This document shows positions 43,410 to 52,312 of a stretch of 64,000 bases of DNA, piece by piece. The first letter of the stretch is position 1. Each line of letters opens with the position of its first letter. Source of the DNA: Leifsonia xyli (lineage in GTDB: Bacteria > Actinomycetota > Actinomycetes > Actinomycetales > Microbacteriaceae); NCBI GenBank assembly GCA_003243275.1, contig QFQR01000005.1, positions 160,592 to 224,591 of the forward strand, written 5' to 3'. A program made the position numbers and the translations under genes. The notes beneath the pieces are model-generated. The model was not told the DNA's origin. It was given only the letters and a program-made list of their open reading frames with translations, and did no database searches.

Positions 43410-44753
43410 TCAGAAGTTGGCGGCGTCGCGGATGCGATACCAGGTCTCGACGGCCGGCACGGCGTGCTCGGCCACGAAGTGGAAGGGGTGGCTGGGGAAG
43501 CCGAGATCGCTGAACGCGCTCTTGCCCTCGGGGCTGCCGAGCAGTTGCAGCGCGATCTTGCGGCCGAAATGGGTGGAGCGGGACACGCCTGTGCCGCAGT
43601 AGCCCATCGCGTAGTGCACGCCATAGGGCGAGCGCCCGAGATGCGGAAACTCGTCGAACGTGTAACCGATCAGCCCGCTCCAGGCGTGCGTGACCGGCAC
43701 GTCCTCGAGATCCGGAAAGGTGTCGAGCAGGTCGCGCGCGAGGTGCCGGAACGACGACGCCGATCCGCGGCTTGCGACGTGGTTGGAGCGTCCGCCCCAG
43801 ATGATGCGGTTTTCGCCGGGCGCGCTTCGGAAATAGAAGAACACCCTGTTGGAGTTGCCGTAGACGCGACGCTTGGGCATCGCGGCCTCGAACAGATCCC
43901 TCGGGATCGGGCCGGTCGCGATCTGGGAGGAAACGATCGGCACAATCCTCTTGGAGAAGTAACTGCCAACGTTCTTCGTGTAGCCGTTGGTGGCCACGAT
44001 GACGTCGCGCGCGCGCACGTCGAATCTGTCGAAGCGGACGAGATGTCCCGAGCCATCGGAGACGATGTCGCGGACCGGCGCTTCGCCCGCGACGAGCGCC
44101 CCCGCCTCCCGAGCGCGAGCAAGAAGCCCAGAATGATATCGGCCGGGATGGATTGAGGCGTCCTGCGGCAGCACCGCGCCGCCGTGAAAGCGGTCGCTGC
44201 CGATCTCCGAGCGCTGCTCGTTCTTCGGGACCATGTCGAATTCGACGCCGGCATAGCGCCGGAGGTCGGCCATGTCCCGCGCCATCGCCTCGTAATGCTC
44301 GGGCCGCATCGCACCCCGGAAACGGCCGCATCGCTCGAACGAGCAGTCGATGTTCTCATCGCGCACCAATCGCTCGATGCCGTCGAGCATTTCGACGCCT
44401 TCGTGCAGCAGCTCGACGGCCGTCTTCTCCCCCTTCATCTCGATCAGCGTGCGCACGCGGAACTTTTGGTTTCCGCTGCCCACCTGACCGCCGTTTCGGG
44501 TGCTTGCGCCCACCCCTAATGCGCCCGCATCGACCACAAGCACAGCTCGTCCCGCGCGCGCCAGGGTCAATGCTGCGGAAAGACCTGAAAAGCCTGCGCC
44601 GACGACTACGACGTCGACTTGACGTGGCACGGCGTCGAACCCGCCCGAAATAGGTTTCGCAGCGTCCCACCAGAACGGCTCTGTCTCCAGATCCCCCTTG
44701 CAACGCCCACTGGCCAAAAGTCCGAGATTGGTTTCAAGTCTCTGATTCGCCAT
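43410..44753 (-). CDS. FAD-dependent DAO-family amine/N-substituted amino acid oxidoreductase
   Basis: A 447-residue flavoprotein of the DAO/PuuB-like group. The FAD-binding motif is VVVVGAGFSGLSAALTLARAG (residues about 49-68), followed by RNGGQVGSGNQ, VIVATNGYT, and the C-terminal HAWSGLIGYTFDEFPHLGR ... GYCGTGVSRSTHFG. It most resembles gamma-glutamylputrescine oxidase and related enzymes that oxidise an N-substituted amine to imine or aldehyde. It is divergent from the GlnT-type ligase, so it may oxidise the gamma-glutamyl amide or the N-alkylglutamate made by that module, in place of the usual four-subunit MgdABCD dehydrogenase, which is absent. That assignment is inference. Confidence 0.83.
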   Translation of the reverse strand: MANQRLETNLGLLASGRCKGDLETEPFWWDAAKPISGGFDAVPRQVDVVVVGAGFSGLSAALTLARAGRAVLVVDAGALGVGASTRNGGQVGSGNQKFRVRTLIEMKGEKTAVELLHEGVEMLDGIERLVRDENIDCSFERCGRFRGAMRPEHYEAMARDMADLRRYAGVEFDMVPKNEQRSEIGSDRFHGGAVLPQDASIHPGRYHSGLLARAREAGALVAGEAPVRDIVSDGSGHLVRFDRFDVRARDVIVATNGYTKNVGSYFSKRIVPIVSSQIATGPIPRDLFEAAMPKRRVYGNSNRVFFYFRSAPGENRIIWGGRSNHVASRGSASSFRHLARDLLDTFPDLEDVPVTHAWSGLIGYTFDEFPHLGRSPYGVHYAMGYCGTGVSRSTHFGRKIALQLLGSPEGKSAFSDLGFPSHPFHFVAEHAVPAVETWYRIRDAANF

Positions 44754-44814
44754 CTTTTTTACGCCGCGCCGTCGCTTTGTCCGAGGGCTATTATTTTCTT
44801 CTGATACAAAACAG

Positions 44815-44829
44815 TTGCATTAAACGCAA
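44815..44829. promoter_or_regulatory. operator-like palindrome, copy 1 (divergent promoter)
   Basis: TTGCATTAAACGCAA, an imperfect palindrome with TTGC/GCAA arms, lies between the divergent FAD-oxidoreductase and GlnT-type genes. A near-identical copy (one mismatch) is upstream of the APC permease at 49324. The XRE-cupin regulator of the module is the obvious candidate binder. Confidence 0.6.
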
Positions 44830-44889
44830 CACGGCATTTAGGGTGCCCTCAACGCGGCGCACAAGGCCGTAGCCGATAGGGAGGCATGC

Positions 44890-46287
44890 ATGAAGCCGTT
44901 CGAATACATGGGGGACGCTCTTTCTCCCAATTGTATGAAAACTCCCGAAAGGATCGATGTCCCCGGCGCAAAGGACTTTCTCAAGAATAACCGGGTTGAT
45001 TACCTACTCGCACAGTTTGTCGACATCCACGGCGTCGCGAAGAGCAAGTCGGTGCCCGTCCAGCACCTCGAAGGACTGCTGAGCGAAGGGGCGGGGTTCG
45101 CCGGAGCAGGGGCCTGGGGTCTCGGAATGGCGCCGCACGAGGCCGAGTTCATGGTCGTCTGCGACCTGGACACGCTCACGCTCACGCCCTGGGCGCCCGG
45201 CTACGCGCGGATGATGGGGACCGGCCAGGTTAAGGGCGAGGCGCACGCGGTCGACACGCGCAACGTCCTCAAGCGGCAGGTCGAGCGGCTCGCGGAGCGC
45301 GGCTGGACGCTGAACACCGGGCTCGAGCCCGAATTCATCCTCGTCCGCAGGGCGGCCGACGGCCGGCTTTCCGCCTTCGACGAGACCGACACGCTCGCCA
45401 AGCCCGCCTACGACTATCGCGGGCTGATGCGGGGCCGCAGTTTCCTCGAGAAGATCACCACATCGCTGCAGGCGGTGGGGATCGACGTCTACCAGATCGA
45501 CCATGAGGACGCGAACGGCCAATATGAGATCAACTTCAAATACGCCGATGCGCTGAAGTCTGCCGATCAGGTCATCCTGTTCAAGATGGCGGCCGCTGAA
45601 ATCGCCCATGAGCTCGGCGCGATCTGCTCGTTCATGCCGAAGCCGCGCAGCGACGCGACCGGCAGCGGCATGCACATCCACTGCTCGGTCGCGGACGCCG
45701 ACGGCCGCAACATCTTCCACGACAAGAGCGACCCGCGCGGTCTCGGCCTGAGCCGACTGGCCTACCATTTCCTCGGCGGCGTCATGGCGCACGCCAAGGC
45801 GCTCACCGCGCTGCTCGCCCCGACGGTCAATTCCTACAAGCGGCTGGTCGTCGGCCAGAACGCTTCCGGCACCACCTGGGCGCCCGTGTTCATCGCCTAC
45901 GGCGACAACAACCGGACCGCGATGGTCCGCGTCCCCTATGGCCGGCTCGAACTGCGCACCGGCGACAGCGCGATGAACCCCTATCTCGCAAGCGCCGCGC
46001 TGATCGCGGCGGGCCTCGACGGCGTCGAGCGGGAGCTCGATCCAGGCGAGCCGCATAACGTCAACTTCTACGGACTGTCATCCAGCGAAGTCGCCGACCT
46101 AGGCGTCGAGGTCCTACCGCAGACGCTTGGACAGGCGCTCGATGCGCTCGAGGCCGACGACCTGTTCTCGCGCACGCTCGGCGAGCGGGTCGTCGGCGAG
46201 TTCCTCAAAATCAAGAGAGCGGAATGGGGCGAGTATTGCCGCCACGTCTCTCAATGGGAAGTCGAGAGATATCTCAGCTTCTACTGA
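44890..46287 (+). CDS. GlnT/GmaS-type glutamine synthetase-family ligase (gamma-glutamyl amide synthetase)
   Basis: A 465-residue glutamine-synthetase-fold enzyme with the N-terminal beta-grasp (VDYLLAQFVDIHGVAKSKSV) and catalytic domain: LEPEFILVRR (metal Glu), QYEINFKYADALKSADQV, SGMHIHCSV, NSYKRLV and RVPYGRLELRTGDSAMNPYL. It belongs to the GlnT class found with N-methylglutamate synthase genes, where GmaS makes gamma-glutamylmethylamide from glutamate, methylamine and ATP. The three genes that follow encode exactly such a synthase. The ATG has GGGAGG 5-8 nt upstream. The amine could also be ethylamine or ethanolamine. Confidence 0.87.
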   Translation: MKPFEYMGDALSPNCMKTPERIDVPGAKDFLKNNRVDYLLAQFVDIHGVAKSKSVPVQHLEGLLSEGAGFAGAGAWGLGMAPHEAEFMVVCDLDTLTLTPWAPGYARMMGTGQVKGEAHAVDTRNVLKRQVERLAERGWTLNTGLEPEFILVRRAADGRLSAFDETDTLAKPAYDYRGLMRGRSFLEKITTSLQAVGIDVYQIDHEDANGQYEINFKYADALKSADQVILFKMAAAEIAHELGAICSFMPKPRSDATGSGMHIHCSVADADGRNIFHDKSDPRGLGLSRLAYHFLGGVMAHAKALTALLAPTVNSYKRLVVGQNASGTTWAPVFIAYGDNNRTAMVRVPYGRLELRTGDSAMNPYLASAALIAAGLDGVERELDPGEPHNVNFYGLSSSEVADLGVEVLPQTLGQALDALEADDLFSRTLGERVVGEFLKIKRAEWGEYCRHVSQWEVERYLSFY

Positions 46288-46314
46288 TCACCGATCCTCG
46301 TCTGGAGCCAATCT

Positions 46315-47214
46315 ATGTGTGGAATTGCTGGCTTGTTCTTGAAGAACAGCCGTCTTGAAAACGAGCTTGGGTCGTTGCTTGCGACCATGACGTCAACCCT
46401 GTGCGAGCGCGGGCCGGACTCCGCCGGGTTCGCCCTCTACACGAACGGATCCGCCGATGGCGTGAAGTTTACGCTCACCTCGGGCTCCTCCACGGACTTC
46501 GAGAAGCTCGCAGCCGAGCTCGGCCGCGCGATCGACGCTACGGTCAAGGCAAGCCTACGCTACACGCACGCGACCGTTTCCGTTCCCGCCGACAAGGGCG
46601 AACAGGCCCGAGCGTGGCTGGCCGAGAACGCGCCGGAGGTGTCGATCGTCAGCGAAGGCCGTCGCCTCGAGATCTACAAGGAGGTGGGCTACCCGACGGA
46701 AGTCGGAAAGAAATTCGACCTGAATTCGATCGGCGGCACGCACGCCATCGCCCATACGCGCATGGCAACCGAGTCAGCCGTCACGACCAACGGCGCACAC
46801 CCGTTCTCAACCGGACGAGATCAATGTCTCGTGCACAATGGATCGCTGTCGAACCATGCCTCCCTTCGACGCGAGCTGCGTCAGGACGGGATCCGGATCG
46901 AGACCGCCAACGACACTGAAGTCGCCGCCGGCTACATCAGCCGTGAGCTCCGTCGCGGCCACAGCCTTGGCGACGCGCTCAAGTCGAGCCTGTCGGACCT
47001 CGACGGCTTCTTCACGTTCGTGGTTGGGACCGAGAACGGCTTCGGAGTTCTTCGTGACCCGATCGCCTGCAAGCCGGCCGTCATGGCGGAGACCGACGAC
47101 TATGTCGGCTTCGCCTCCGAGTATCGCAGCCTGACCTGCCTTCCCGGCATCGCCAACGCACGGCTGTTCGAGCCAAAGCCCGCCACGCCCTACTTTTGGG
47201 AGAGCCGCCAGTGA
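46315..47214 (+). CDS. mgsA: glutamine amidotransferase-like subunit of N-methylglutamate synthase (MgsA/GlxB-like)
   Basis: A 299-residue class II amidotransferase: the mature nucleophile Cys2 in MCGIAGLF, RGPDSAGFALY, GTHAIAHTRMATES, HPFSTGRDQCLVHNGSLSNH and NDTEVAAGYI. It corresponds to the separated amidotransferase domain of glutamate synthase and to MgsA/GlxB in alkylamine-using bacteria. In that system it removes the amine from gamma-glutamyl amide or glutamine for transfer to 2-oxoglutarate. It is followed with a 4-bp overlap by the next subunit. Confidence 0.83.
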   Translation: MCGIAGLFLKNSRLENELGSLLATMTSTLCERGPDSAGFALYTNGSADGVKFTLTSGSSTDFEKLAAELGRAIDATVKASLRYTHATVSVPADKGEQARAWLAENAPEVSIVSEGRRLEIYKEVGYPTEVGKKFDLNSIGGTHAIAHTRMATESAVTTNGAHPFSTGRDQCLVHNGSLSNHASLRRELRQDGIRIETANDTEVAAGYISRELRRGHSLGDALKSSLSDLDGFFTFVVGTENGFGVLRDPIACKPAVMAETDDYVGFASEYRSLTCLPGIANARLFEPKPATPYFWESRQ

Positions 47215-47900
47215 AGTCGGTCGACCTGTCCGTCACGCCTCTGCGTGAGTTGAACGCCGAGCTGCAGGCGCTGCAAGACGGCACGAACGAGACGCAGTGG
47301 CGGATCGTGAATCCCTTCGGCATCCACGCCATCGCGGTCGGCGTCGCCGCCCCGATCGACATCGAGATCGCTGGACCCGTCGGCTACTTCTGCGCCGGCA
47401 TGAACAAGAACGCCCGCGTGCTGATCGATGGCAACGCCGGTCAGGGCGTCGGCGAGAACATGATGTCGGGCACGATCCAGGTGAAGGGCGACGCCGCGCA
47501 GTCAGCAGGCGCCACGGGTCGCGGCGGCCTGCTCCTGATCGAGGGCAACGCCGGCGCGCGCTGCGGCATCTCGATGAAGGGCGTCGACATCGTCGTGAAG
47601 GGCGAGATCGGCCACCTGTCCGCCTTCATGGGCCAGAAGGGCCGTCTCGTCTGTTTCGGCGACGCCGGAGAGGCGCTCGGCGACTCGATCTATGAGGCCC
47701 GGCTCTACGTGAAGGGCAAGGTCGCAAGCCTCGGCGCGGACTGTGTCGAGAAGGACATGCGAGACGAGCACAAGCAGGAGCTGTTCGATCTGCTGAAGCA
47801 GGCCGGCGAGAACGGCTCGATCGATGTCTCCGAGTTCCGCCGCTACGGCTCCGCCCGCAAGCTTTACAACTTCCACGTCGACAATGCGGGAGCCTATTGA
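47211..47900 (+). CDS. mgsB: GXGXG-domain subunit of N-methylglutamate synthase (MgsB/GlxC-like)
   Basis: A 229-residue beta-helix protein equal to the C-terminal GXGXG domain of glutamate synthase. The repeating turns are visible: AGPVGYFCAGMNKNARVLID, GNAGQGVGENMMSGTIQVKG, GRGGLLLIEGNAGARCGIS, FGDAGEALGDSIYEARLYV. It is structural and spaces the amidotransferase and FMN subunits. Start is the GTG at 47211 overlapping the upstream stop; its stop overlaps the next start (TGATG). Confidence 0.85.
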   Translation: MKSVDLSVTPLRELNAELQALQDGTNETQWRIVNPFGIHAIAVGVAAPIDIEIAGPVGYFCAGMNKNARVLIDGNAGQGVGENMMSGTIQVKGDAAQSAGATGRGGLLLIEGNAGARCGISMKGVDIVVKGEIGHLSAFMGQKGRLVCFGDAGEALGDSIYEARLYVKGKVASLGADCVEKDMRDEHKQELFDLLKQAGENGSIDVSEFRRYGSARKLYNFHVDNAGAY

Positions 47901-49234
47901 TGACCGTTCACGAGCGCCACTGGGGCGCGACGCTGCCCCGCCAGTCCGCAACCTTCGACCCTCATACGCTCGCCGAGATCCGACGTGCGGCGGCGACCGG
48001 CATTTACGACATCCGAGGCGGCGGCGCGAAGCGCAAGGTCCCGCATTTCGACGACTTGCTGTTCCTCGGCGCCTCGATGTCGCGCTATCCGCTCGAAGGT
48101 TATCGTGAGCGCTGCGACACGAGCGTCACACTCGGCACACGCTTCGCCAAGAAGCCGATCAAGCTCGACATTCCGATCACGATTGCGGGCATGAGCTTCG
48201 GGGCGCTCTCCGCGCAGGCCAAGGAAGCGCTCGGCCGCGGCGCATCGATCGCCGGCACGTCGACGACGACAGGCGACGGCGGCATGACGCCGGAGGAGCG
48301 CGGGCAATCCAGAACGCTGGTCTACCAGTACCTGCCGTCCCGCTACGGAATGAACCTGGACGACCTTCGTAAGGCCGACGCGATCGAGATCGTCATTGGT
48401 CAGGGCGCCAAGCCTGGCGGCGGCGGCATGCTGCTCGGTCAGAAGATCTCCGACCGTGTCGCGGAGATGAGGTCGCTGCCGAAGGGCATCGACCAGCGCT
48501 CAGCCTGTCGTCATCCTGACTGGACCGGCGCCGACGATCTCGAGATCAAGATCCTCGAACTCCGAGAACTGACGGGCTGGGAAAAACCGATCTATCTCAA
48601 GGTCGGCGCGAGCCGTCCGCAATACGACATCGCCCTCGCCGTAAAGGCGGGTGCGGACGTAGTCGTGCTTGACGGCATGCAAGGTGGCACCGCCGCGACC
48701 CAGGACGTGTTTATCGAACACGTCGGCATTCCGATCCTCTCGGCGATCCGGCCTGCGGTGAAGGCGCTGCAGGATCTTGGAATGCACCGCAAGGTGCAAC
48801 TGATCGTCTCCGGCGGCGTCCGGAACGGCGCCGACGTCGCGAAGGCGTTGGCGCTCGGCGCTGACGCGGTCGCGATCGGCACGGCCGCGATGGTCGCGCT
48901 TGGTGACAACGATCCGCAATACGAGGCCGAATATCAAAAGCTGGGCTCGACCGCCGGCGCCTATGACGACTGGCACGAGGGGCGTGATCCGGCTGGCATC
49001 ACAACGCAGGATCCCGAGCTGTCTTCCCGGCTGGATCCCGTCGCAGCCGGCCGGCGGCTCGCCAACTACCTGAAGGTCATGGCGCTCGAGGCGCAGACGA
49101 TCGCCCGCGCCTGCGGCAAGAGCAGCCTGCACAATCTCGAGCCCGAAGACCTGGTCGCGTTGACCATAGAGGCCTCGGCGATGGCGCAGGTGCCGCTGGC
49201 GGGCACTACCTGGATCCCCGGATCAACTCTCTGA
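47900..49234 (+). CDS. mgsC: FMN-binding glutamate synthase-family subunit (MgsC/GlxD-like)
   Basis: A 444-residue protein of the glutamate synthase central/FMN domain: ITIAGMSFGALSAQAKEALGR, STTTGDGGMTPEER, IEIVIGQGAKPGGGGMLLGQ, KVGASRPQYDIALAVKAGAD and GALADAVAIGT-type binding loop (ALGADAVAIGTAAMVAL). A cysteine cluster for the [3Fe-4S] centre (C-x5-C type) is only partly evident (QRSACRHPDW). It catalyses the reductive transfer of the alkylamine nitrogen to 2-oxoglutarate. Together with the two preceding genes this forms a three-subunit N-methylglutamate synthase-type enzyme. Confidence 0.87.
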   Translation: MTVHERHWGATLPRQSATFDPHTLAEIRRAAATGIYDIRGGGAKRKVPHFDDLLFLGASMSRYPLEGYRERCDTSVTLGTRFAKKPIKLDIPITIAGMSFGALSAQAKEALGRGASIAGTSTTTGDGGMTPEERGQSRTLVYQYLPSRYGMNLDDLRKADAIEIVIGQGAKPGGGGMLLGQKISDRVAEMRSLPKGIDQRSACRHPDWTGADDLEIKILELRELTGWEKPIYLKVGASRPQYDIALAVKAGADVVVLDGMQGGTAATQDVFIEHVGIPILSAIRPAVKALQDLGMHRKVQLIVSGGVRNGADVAKALALGADAVAIGTAAMVALGDNDPQYEAEYQKLGSTAGAYDDWHEGRDPAGITTQDPELSSRLDPVAAGRRLANYLKVMALEAQTIARACGKSSLHNLEPEDLVALTIEASAMAQVPLAGTTWIPGSTL

Positions 49235-49243
49235 TCCTGAAAT

Positions 49244-49278
49244 AGCGAAGGCGGCCCAAAGAGGTCGCCTTCGCTTTA
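49244..49278 (+). terminator. hairpin after the synthase operon
   Basis: AGCGAAGGCG pairs with CGCCTTCGCT around a 12-nt loop, followed by TTTAT, 10 bp past the last synthase stop. A plausible terminator, though the U-tract is short. Confidence 0.5.
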
Positions 49279-49323
49279 TGCGGAAACGGCTAGCGTTTCC
49301 CGTTTGATCTATATGCAAACGAA

Positions 49324-49338
49324 TTGCATGAAACGCAA
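49324..49338. promoter_or_regulatory. operator-like palindrome, copy 2 (upstream of the permease)
   Basis: TTGCATGAAACGCAA differs by one base from the copy at 44815 and lies about 105 bp before the APC permease start. A further TGCAAA half-site just to the left (about 49313) resembles the ACAAAA left of copy 1. Shared sites imply co-regulation of permease and enzymes. Confidence 0.6.
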
Positions 49339-49444
49339 ATACTGGTAACCTCCCCGTGCTCTCGCGTAATGCGCCCTGGGGAGGGCTGAGTGGAGCAAAC
49401 GATCTCAAAATAAAGCCGGTGCGTGGTCCGGCGGAGGAGAGGAA

Positions 49445-51067
49445 ATGAGCAACGCGGAACACGTTTCGCGATCGGGGACTGCTGCCTTGAGCGATCCAAT
49501 GGTCAACAGCAGTGACGGGCATCAACTGCATCGATCGATCACCTGGCGCGATGCGTTCTGGGTGGCGAGCGGCGTTCCGGCGCTTGTGCTGTTCTCGATC
49601 GGCGGTCTCGCCGCAACGGTCGGTGCGCCGTCCTGGCTGTGCTGGACGGCGTCGGTGATCTTTGGGTTCCTGCAAGCCTTCGTCTATGCGGAGATCGCCG
49701 GCCTGTTTCCGGGCAAGTCCGGCGGCGCCTCGGTCTATGGTGCGGCCGCCTGGGTGCGGTACTCTAAGATCGTCGCGCCGTTGTCTCTCTGGTCGAATTG
49801 GCTGGCCTGGACGCCGGTGCTTACGGTCGGATCGACGATCGCAGCGGCCTACATCCTGACGTCTCTGTTCGGGCCGGACGCCGCGATCAACACGCAGAAG
49901 CTGACGCTTGTCGACCTCGGCTTCCTGAAGCAGGGGCTCGAGATCCGGATCAACGGCACGTCGGTCGTCGCGACCATCCTGCTGCTCCTGACGTTCTCGA
50001 TCCAGCACAAGGGCATCCTCGGAACCGCGCGCGTCCAGTTCATCATCGCCGTGGTCGCTCTGACGCCGCTTCTTCTGATCGGCATCGTGCCGTTCTTCAC
50101 CGGCGACATCGCCGTCTCGCACTTCCAGCCATTCGTTCCGGTTTCGGGCGCCTGGGACAAGGCCGGCTGGACGCTGTTCCTCGGCGGCATCTACATGGCC
50201 GCCTGGTCGTCCTACGCGTTCGAAACGGCTGTCTGCTACACGCGCGAATTCCGTGACCCGAAGACCGACACCTTCAAGGCGATCTTCTGGTCGGGCGTGC
50301 TGTGCGTGGCCGCCTACACGCTCATCCCGCTCGCCTTCCAGGGCGCGCTCGGCGTCGAGGGCGTCGCCGCGCCAGGGATCGTCGATGGTTCGGGGGTTGC
50401 GGGCGCTATGGCGGGAATGGTGGGCGGCGGCGCTGCAGTCGGCAACATCCTGATCGCGATGCTGGTGCTATCGCTTCTCATGGGAGTGTCGACCTCAATG
50501 GCAGGGTCGTCACGCACACTGTATCAAGGTTCGGTCGATGGTTGGCTCCCGAAGTATCTGAGCCACGTCAACCATCATGGCGCCCCGACGCGGGCGATGT
50601 GGACGGACCTCGGCTTCAACGTCGTGCTGCTTACGCTGTCGGACTCGCTGTTCGTCCTCGCCGTGTCGAACATTTGCTATCTGGTCTTCATCTTCCTCAA
50701 CCTGCATGCGGGCTGGATCCACCGGATCGACAACGCGCATGTCGAGCGGCCGTACCGCTGCCCGAACTGGCTGATGGCCGTGGGCTTCATCCTGGCTTAC
50801 GTCAACGCTTTCATGCTCGGCGCAGGCGCCAACGTCTGGGGACCGGGCACATTGATGACGGGCGTGTTCGCGCTGGCGATCATCCTCCCGGTCTTCTGGT
50901 GGCGGCACTACGTCGTGGACAAGGGTCACTTCCCGACCGAGATGCTCAAGGATCTCCAAATGACCGATGGCGTGCTGTCTGCGCCGAAGGCCGGGCTTCT
51001 ACCCTACGCTGCATTAGCGGCAGGCGTGCTCATCGTCTTCGGCGCAAACGCCTACTTCCACGGCTGA
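49445..51067 (+). CDS. APC-superfamily amino acid/amine permease
   Basis: A 540-residue membrane protein with about 12-13 helices. The APC start is visible (ITWRDAFWVASGVPALVLFS and FVYAEIAGLFPGKSGGASVY), as is SSYAFETAVCYTREFRDPKTD and the helix-8 segment MLVLSLLMGVSTSMAGSSRT. It is similar in layout to ethanolamine and amino acid permeases. Its position and the shared operator suggest that it imports the amine or N-alkyl amino acid used by the upstream genes. The ATG at 49445 follows GGAGGAG. Confidence 0.87.
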   Translation: MSNAEHVSRSGTAALSDPMVNSSDGHQLHRSITWRDAFWVASGVPALVLFSIGGLAATVGAPSWLCWTASVIFGFLQAFVYAEIAGLFPGKSGGASVYGAAAWVRYSKIVAPLSLWSNWLAWTPVLTVGSTIAAAYILTSLFGPDAAINTQKLTLVDLGFLKQGLEIRINGTSVVATILLLLTFSIQHKGILGTARVQFIIAVVALTPLLLIGIVPFFTGDIAVSHFQPFVPVSGAWDKAGWTLFLGGIYMAAWSSYAFETAVCYTREFRDPKTDTFKAIFWSGVLCVAAYTLIPLAFQGALGVEGVAAPGIVDGSGVAGAMAGMVGGGAAVGNILIAMLVLSLLMGVSTSMAGSSRTLYQGSVDGWLPKYLSHVNHHGAPTRAMWTDLGFNVVLLTLSDSLFVLAVSNICYLVFIFLNLHAGWIHRIDNAHVERPYRCPNWLMAVGFILAYVNAFMLGAGANVWGPGTLMTGVFALAIILPVFWWRHYVVDKGHFPTEMLKDLQMTDGVLSAPKAGLLPYAALAAGVLIVFGANAYFHG

Positions 51068-51129
51068 CAACAAAGATTGAGCCGTAGGCAACGTCTTCGG
51101 CTCTTCTTCTCAGTTCCTCCAAACGCCTG

Positions 51130-51160
51130 AGCTGCTCCTTTACCGGAGCAGCTATTTTTT
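51130..51160 (+). terminator. Rho-independent terminator of the permease gene
   Basis: AGCTGCTCC pairs with GGAGCAGCT around a 6-nt loop, followed by ATTTTTT, 60 bp after the permease stop. Confidence 0.85.
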
Positions 51161-51266
51161 GAATCTTTGACGACACAAACATATCGGAATTGCCGGTAGG
51201 ACACATCACCCACCAGCCAGCGATTTGACCTTCTAATTCAAAGCTGCGTCGAGCCAGCGTCCGCGA

Positions 51267-51926
51267 TTGGGGCTCGATTTTGGGTCCGGAGTTGGCGCTA
51301 CTCGACCCCCGCCAGCAGAGCGAAATCCGACGCTTCGTGGCGCTCGCACAGGACGTGCCCGGCTGTCCTATGGCGACCGCCGCGCCGTCGCGTCGATCTG
51401 GTCCAAGAGTCATTTCGCCACGCTGATGCCCGCGGCGCTGACGGCCAACCTCGTGCTCGACCTCGACTTGCCGGTCGCCATCGATCGAGTCGGCGTGGTG
51501 AGTGACGACATCGGCAGGACGAAGCAGATCGTCCTGCCGCACGCAGGCGGACCACTTGCGCCAGACGAAGCGGACGGGCGTTTCGAAGAGCTGATCGAGG
51601 CTCACATCGCGCCGCTCATTGCGGCGCTCGCCAAGGTCAGCGGCGCATCGCCAAAAGTGTCCTGGAGCAATGTCGGCAACGTCTTCGATTTCGTGGTCCG
51701 GCAGTCCCGCGATCTCGGCGCGTCCGCGATGGGTTTCGACGCAGGGTAGGCGCTCATCGCTGCCCGGACGTCCCGCGGGCGCTCGAACCCGCTCGTTTCT
51801 CCTGTGACTTATCCTTCGGAAGGCGGCAGACTGCGCCGGGTCTGCTGCCTACGCTATTTCGCACCGAATGTCGGATATTGCGGGACGTGCCCCCTTACGC
51901 TGCAGATGCAGCGCGAAGAGACCTAG
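51267..51926 (+). pseudogene. fhuF: siderophore-iron reductase FhuF, broken by an in-frame amber codon
   Basis: The translation DRRAVASIWSKSHFATLMPA, ALAKVSGASPKVSWSNVGN matches FhuF-type ferric-siderophore reductases. A TAG at 51747-51749 ends the frame, yet the same frame continues without further stops to 51926 and encodes the FhuF C-terminus with the [2Fe-2S] motif VCCLRYFAPNVGYCGTCPL. Upstream, another frame (GPELALLDPRQQSEIRRFVA) looks more like the FhuF N-terminus than the present one, so a frameshift near 51370 is also possible. FhuF frees iron in the cytoplasm, so loss would matter for the siderophore loci in this window. Confidence 0.75.
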
Positions 51927-52036
51927 GCGAGCGGGCTGCCTGCCGGTCACGGCGATCCGCCCCACAGCCAGCCTGGATGGTCGCCGAATGTAACATTTAG
52001 CCAGTCGTCTGCGACAGGCGTTGCCCATCCAGTGTC

Positions 52037-52312
52037 GTGGTGGAGACGTTTGTCACCGGCGCGTTGCGCGCGACCTTCGCCGAGAATGTCCAAAGGCGCC
52101 GCCATCGACTTGGCTGGAGCCAGGAGAAGCTTGCCTTCGAAGCAGGTCTGAACCGGGTCTACGTGAACAGGCTCGAGGCTCTGAAGCGCAATGTCACGCT
52201 CGACAGCGTTGAGCGGTTGGCTCATGCGCTCGGCGTGGACCCGATCGAGCTCCTGCTTCAGCCGCGCGTGACCATAGGTCCGGTTCCTGAAGTGAAATCC
52301 GATAATACCTGA
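52037..52312 (+). CDS. small XRE-family DNA-binding protein
   Basis: A 91-residue protein that is almost entirely a helix-turn-helix: LRATFAENVQRRRHRLGWSQ, EKLAFEAGLNRVYVNRLEAL, TLDSVERLAHALGVDPIEL. Start is probably the GTG at 52037, or a later codon. It is the first gene of a five-gene module (to 55928) of integrative-element type and is the likely repressor. The region after it is AT-rich with two CCTGATTTTTT blocks. Confidence 0.8.
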   Translation: MVETFVTGALRATFAENVQRRRHRLGWSQEKLAFEAGLNRVYVNRLEALKRNVTLDSVERLAHALGVDPIELLLQPRVTIGPVPEVKSDNT

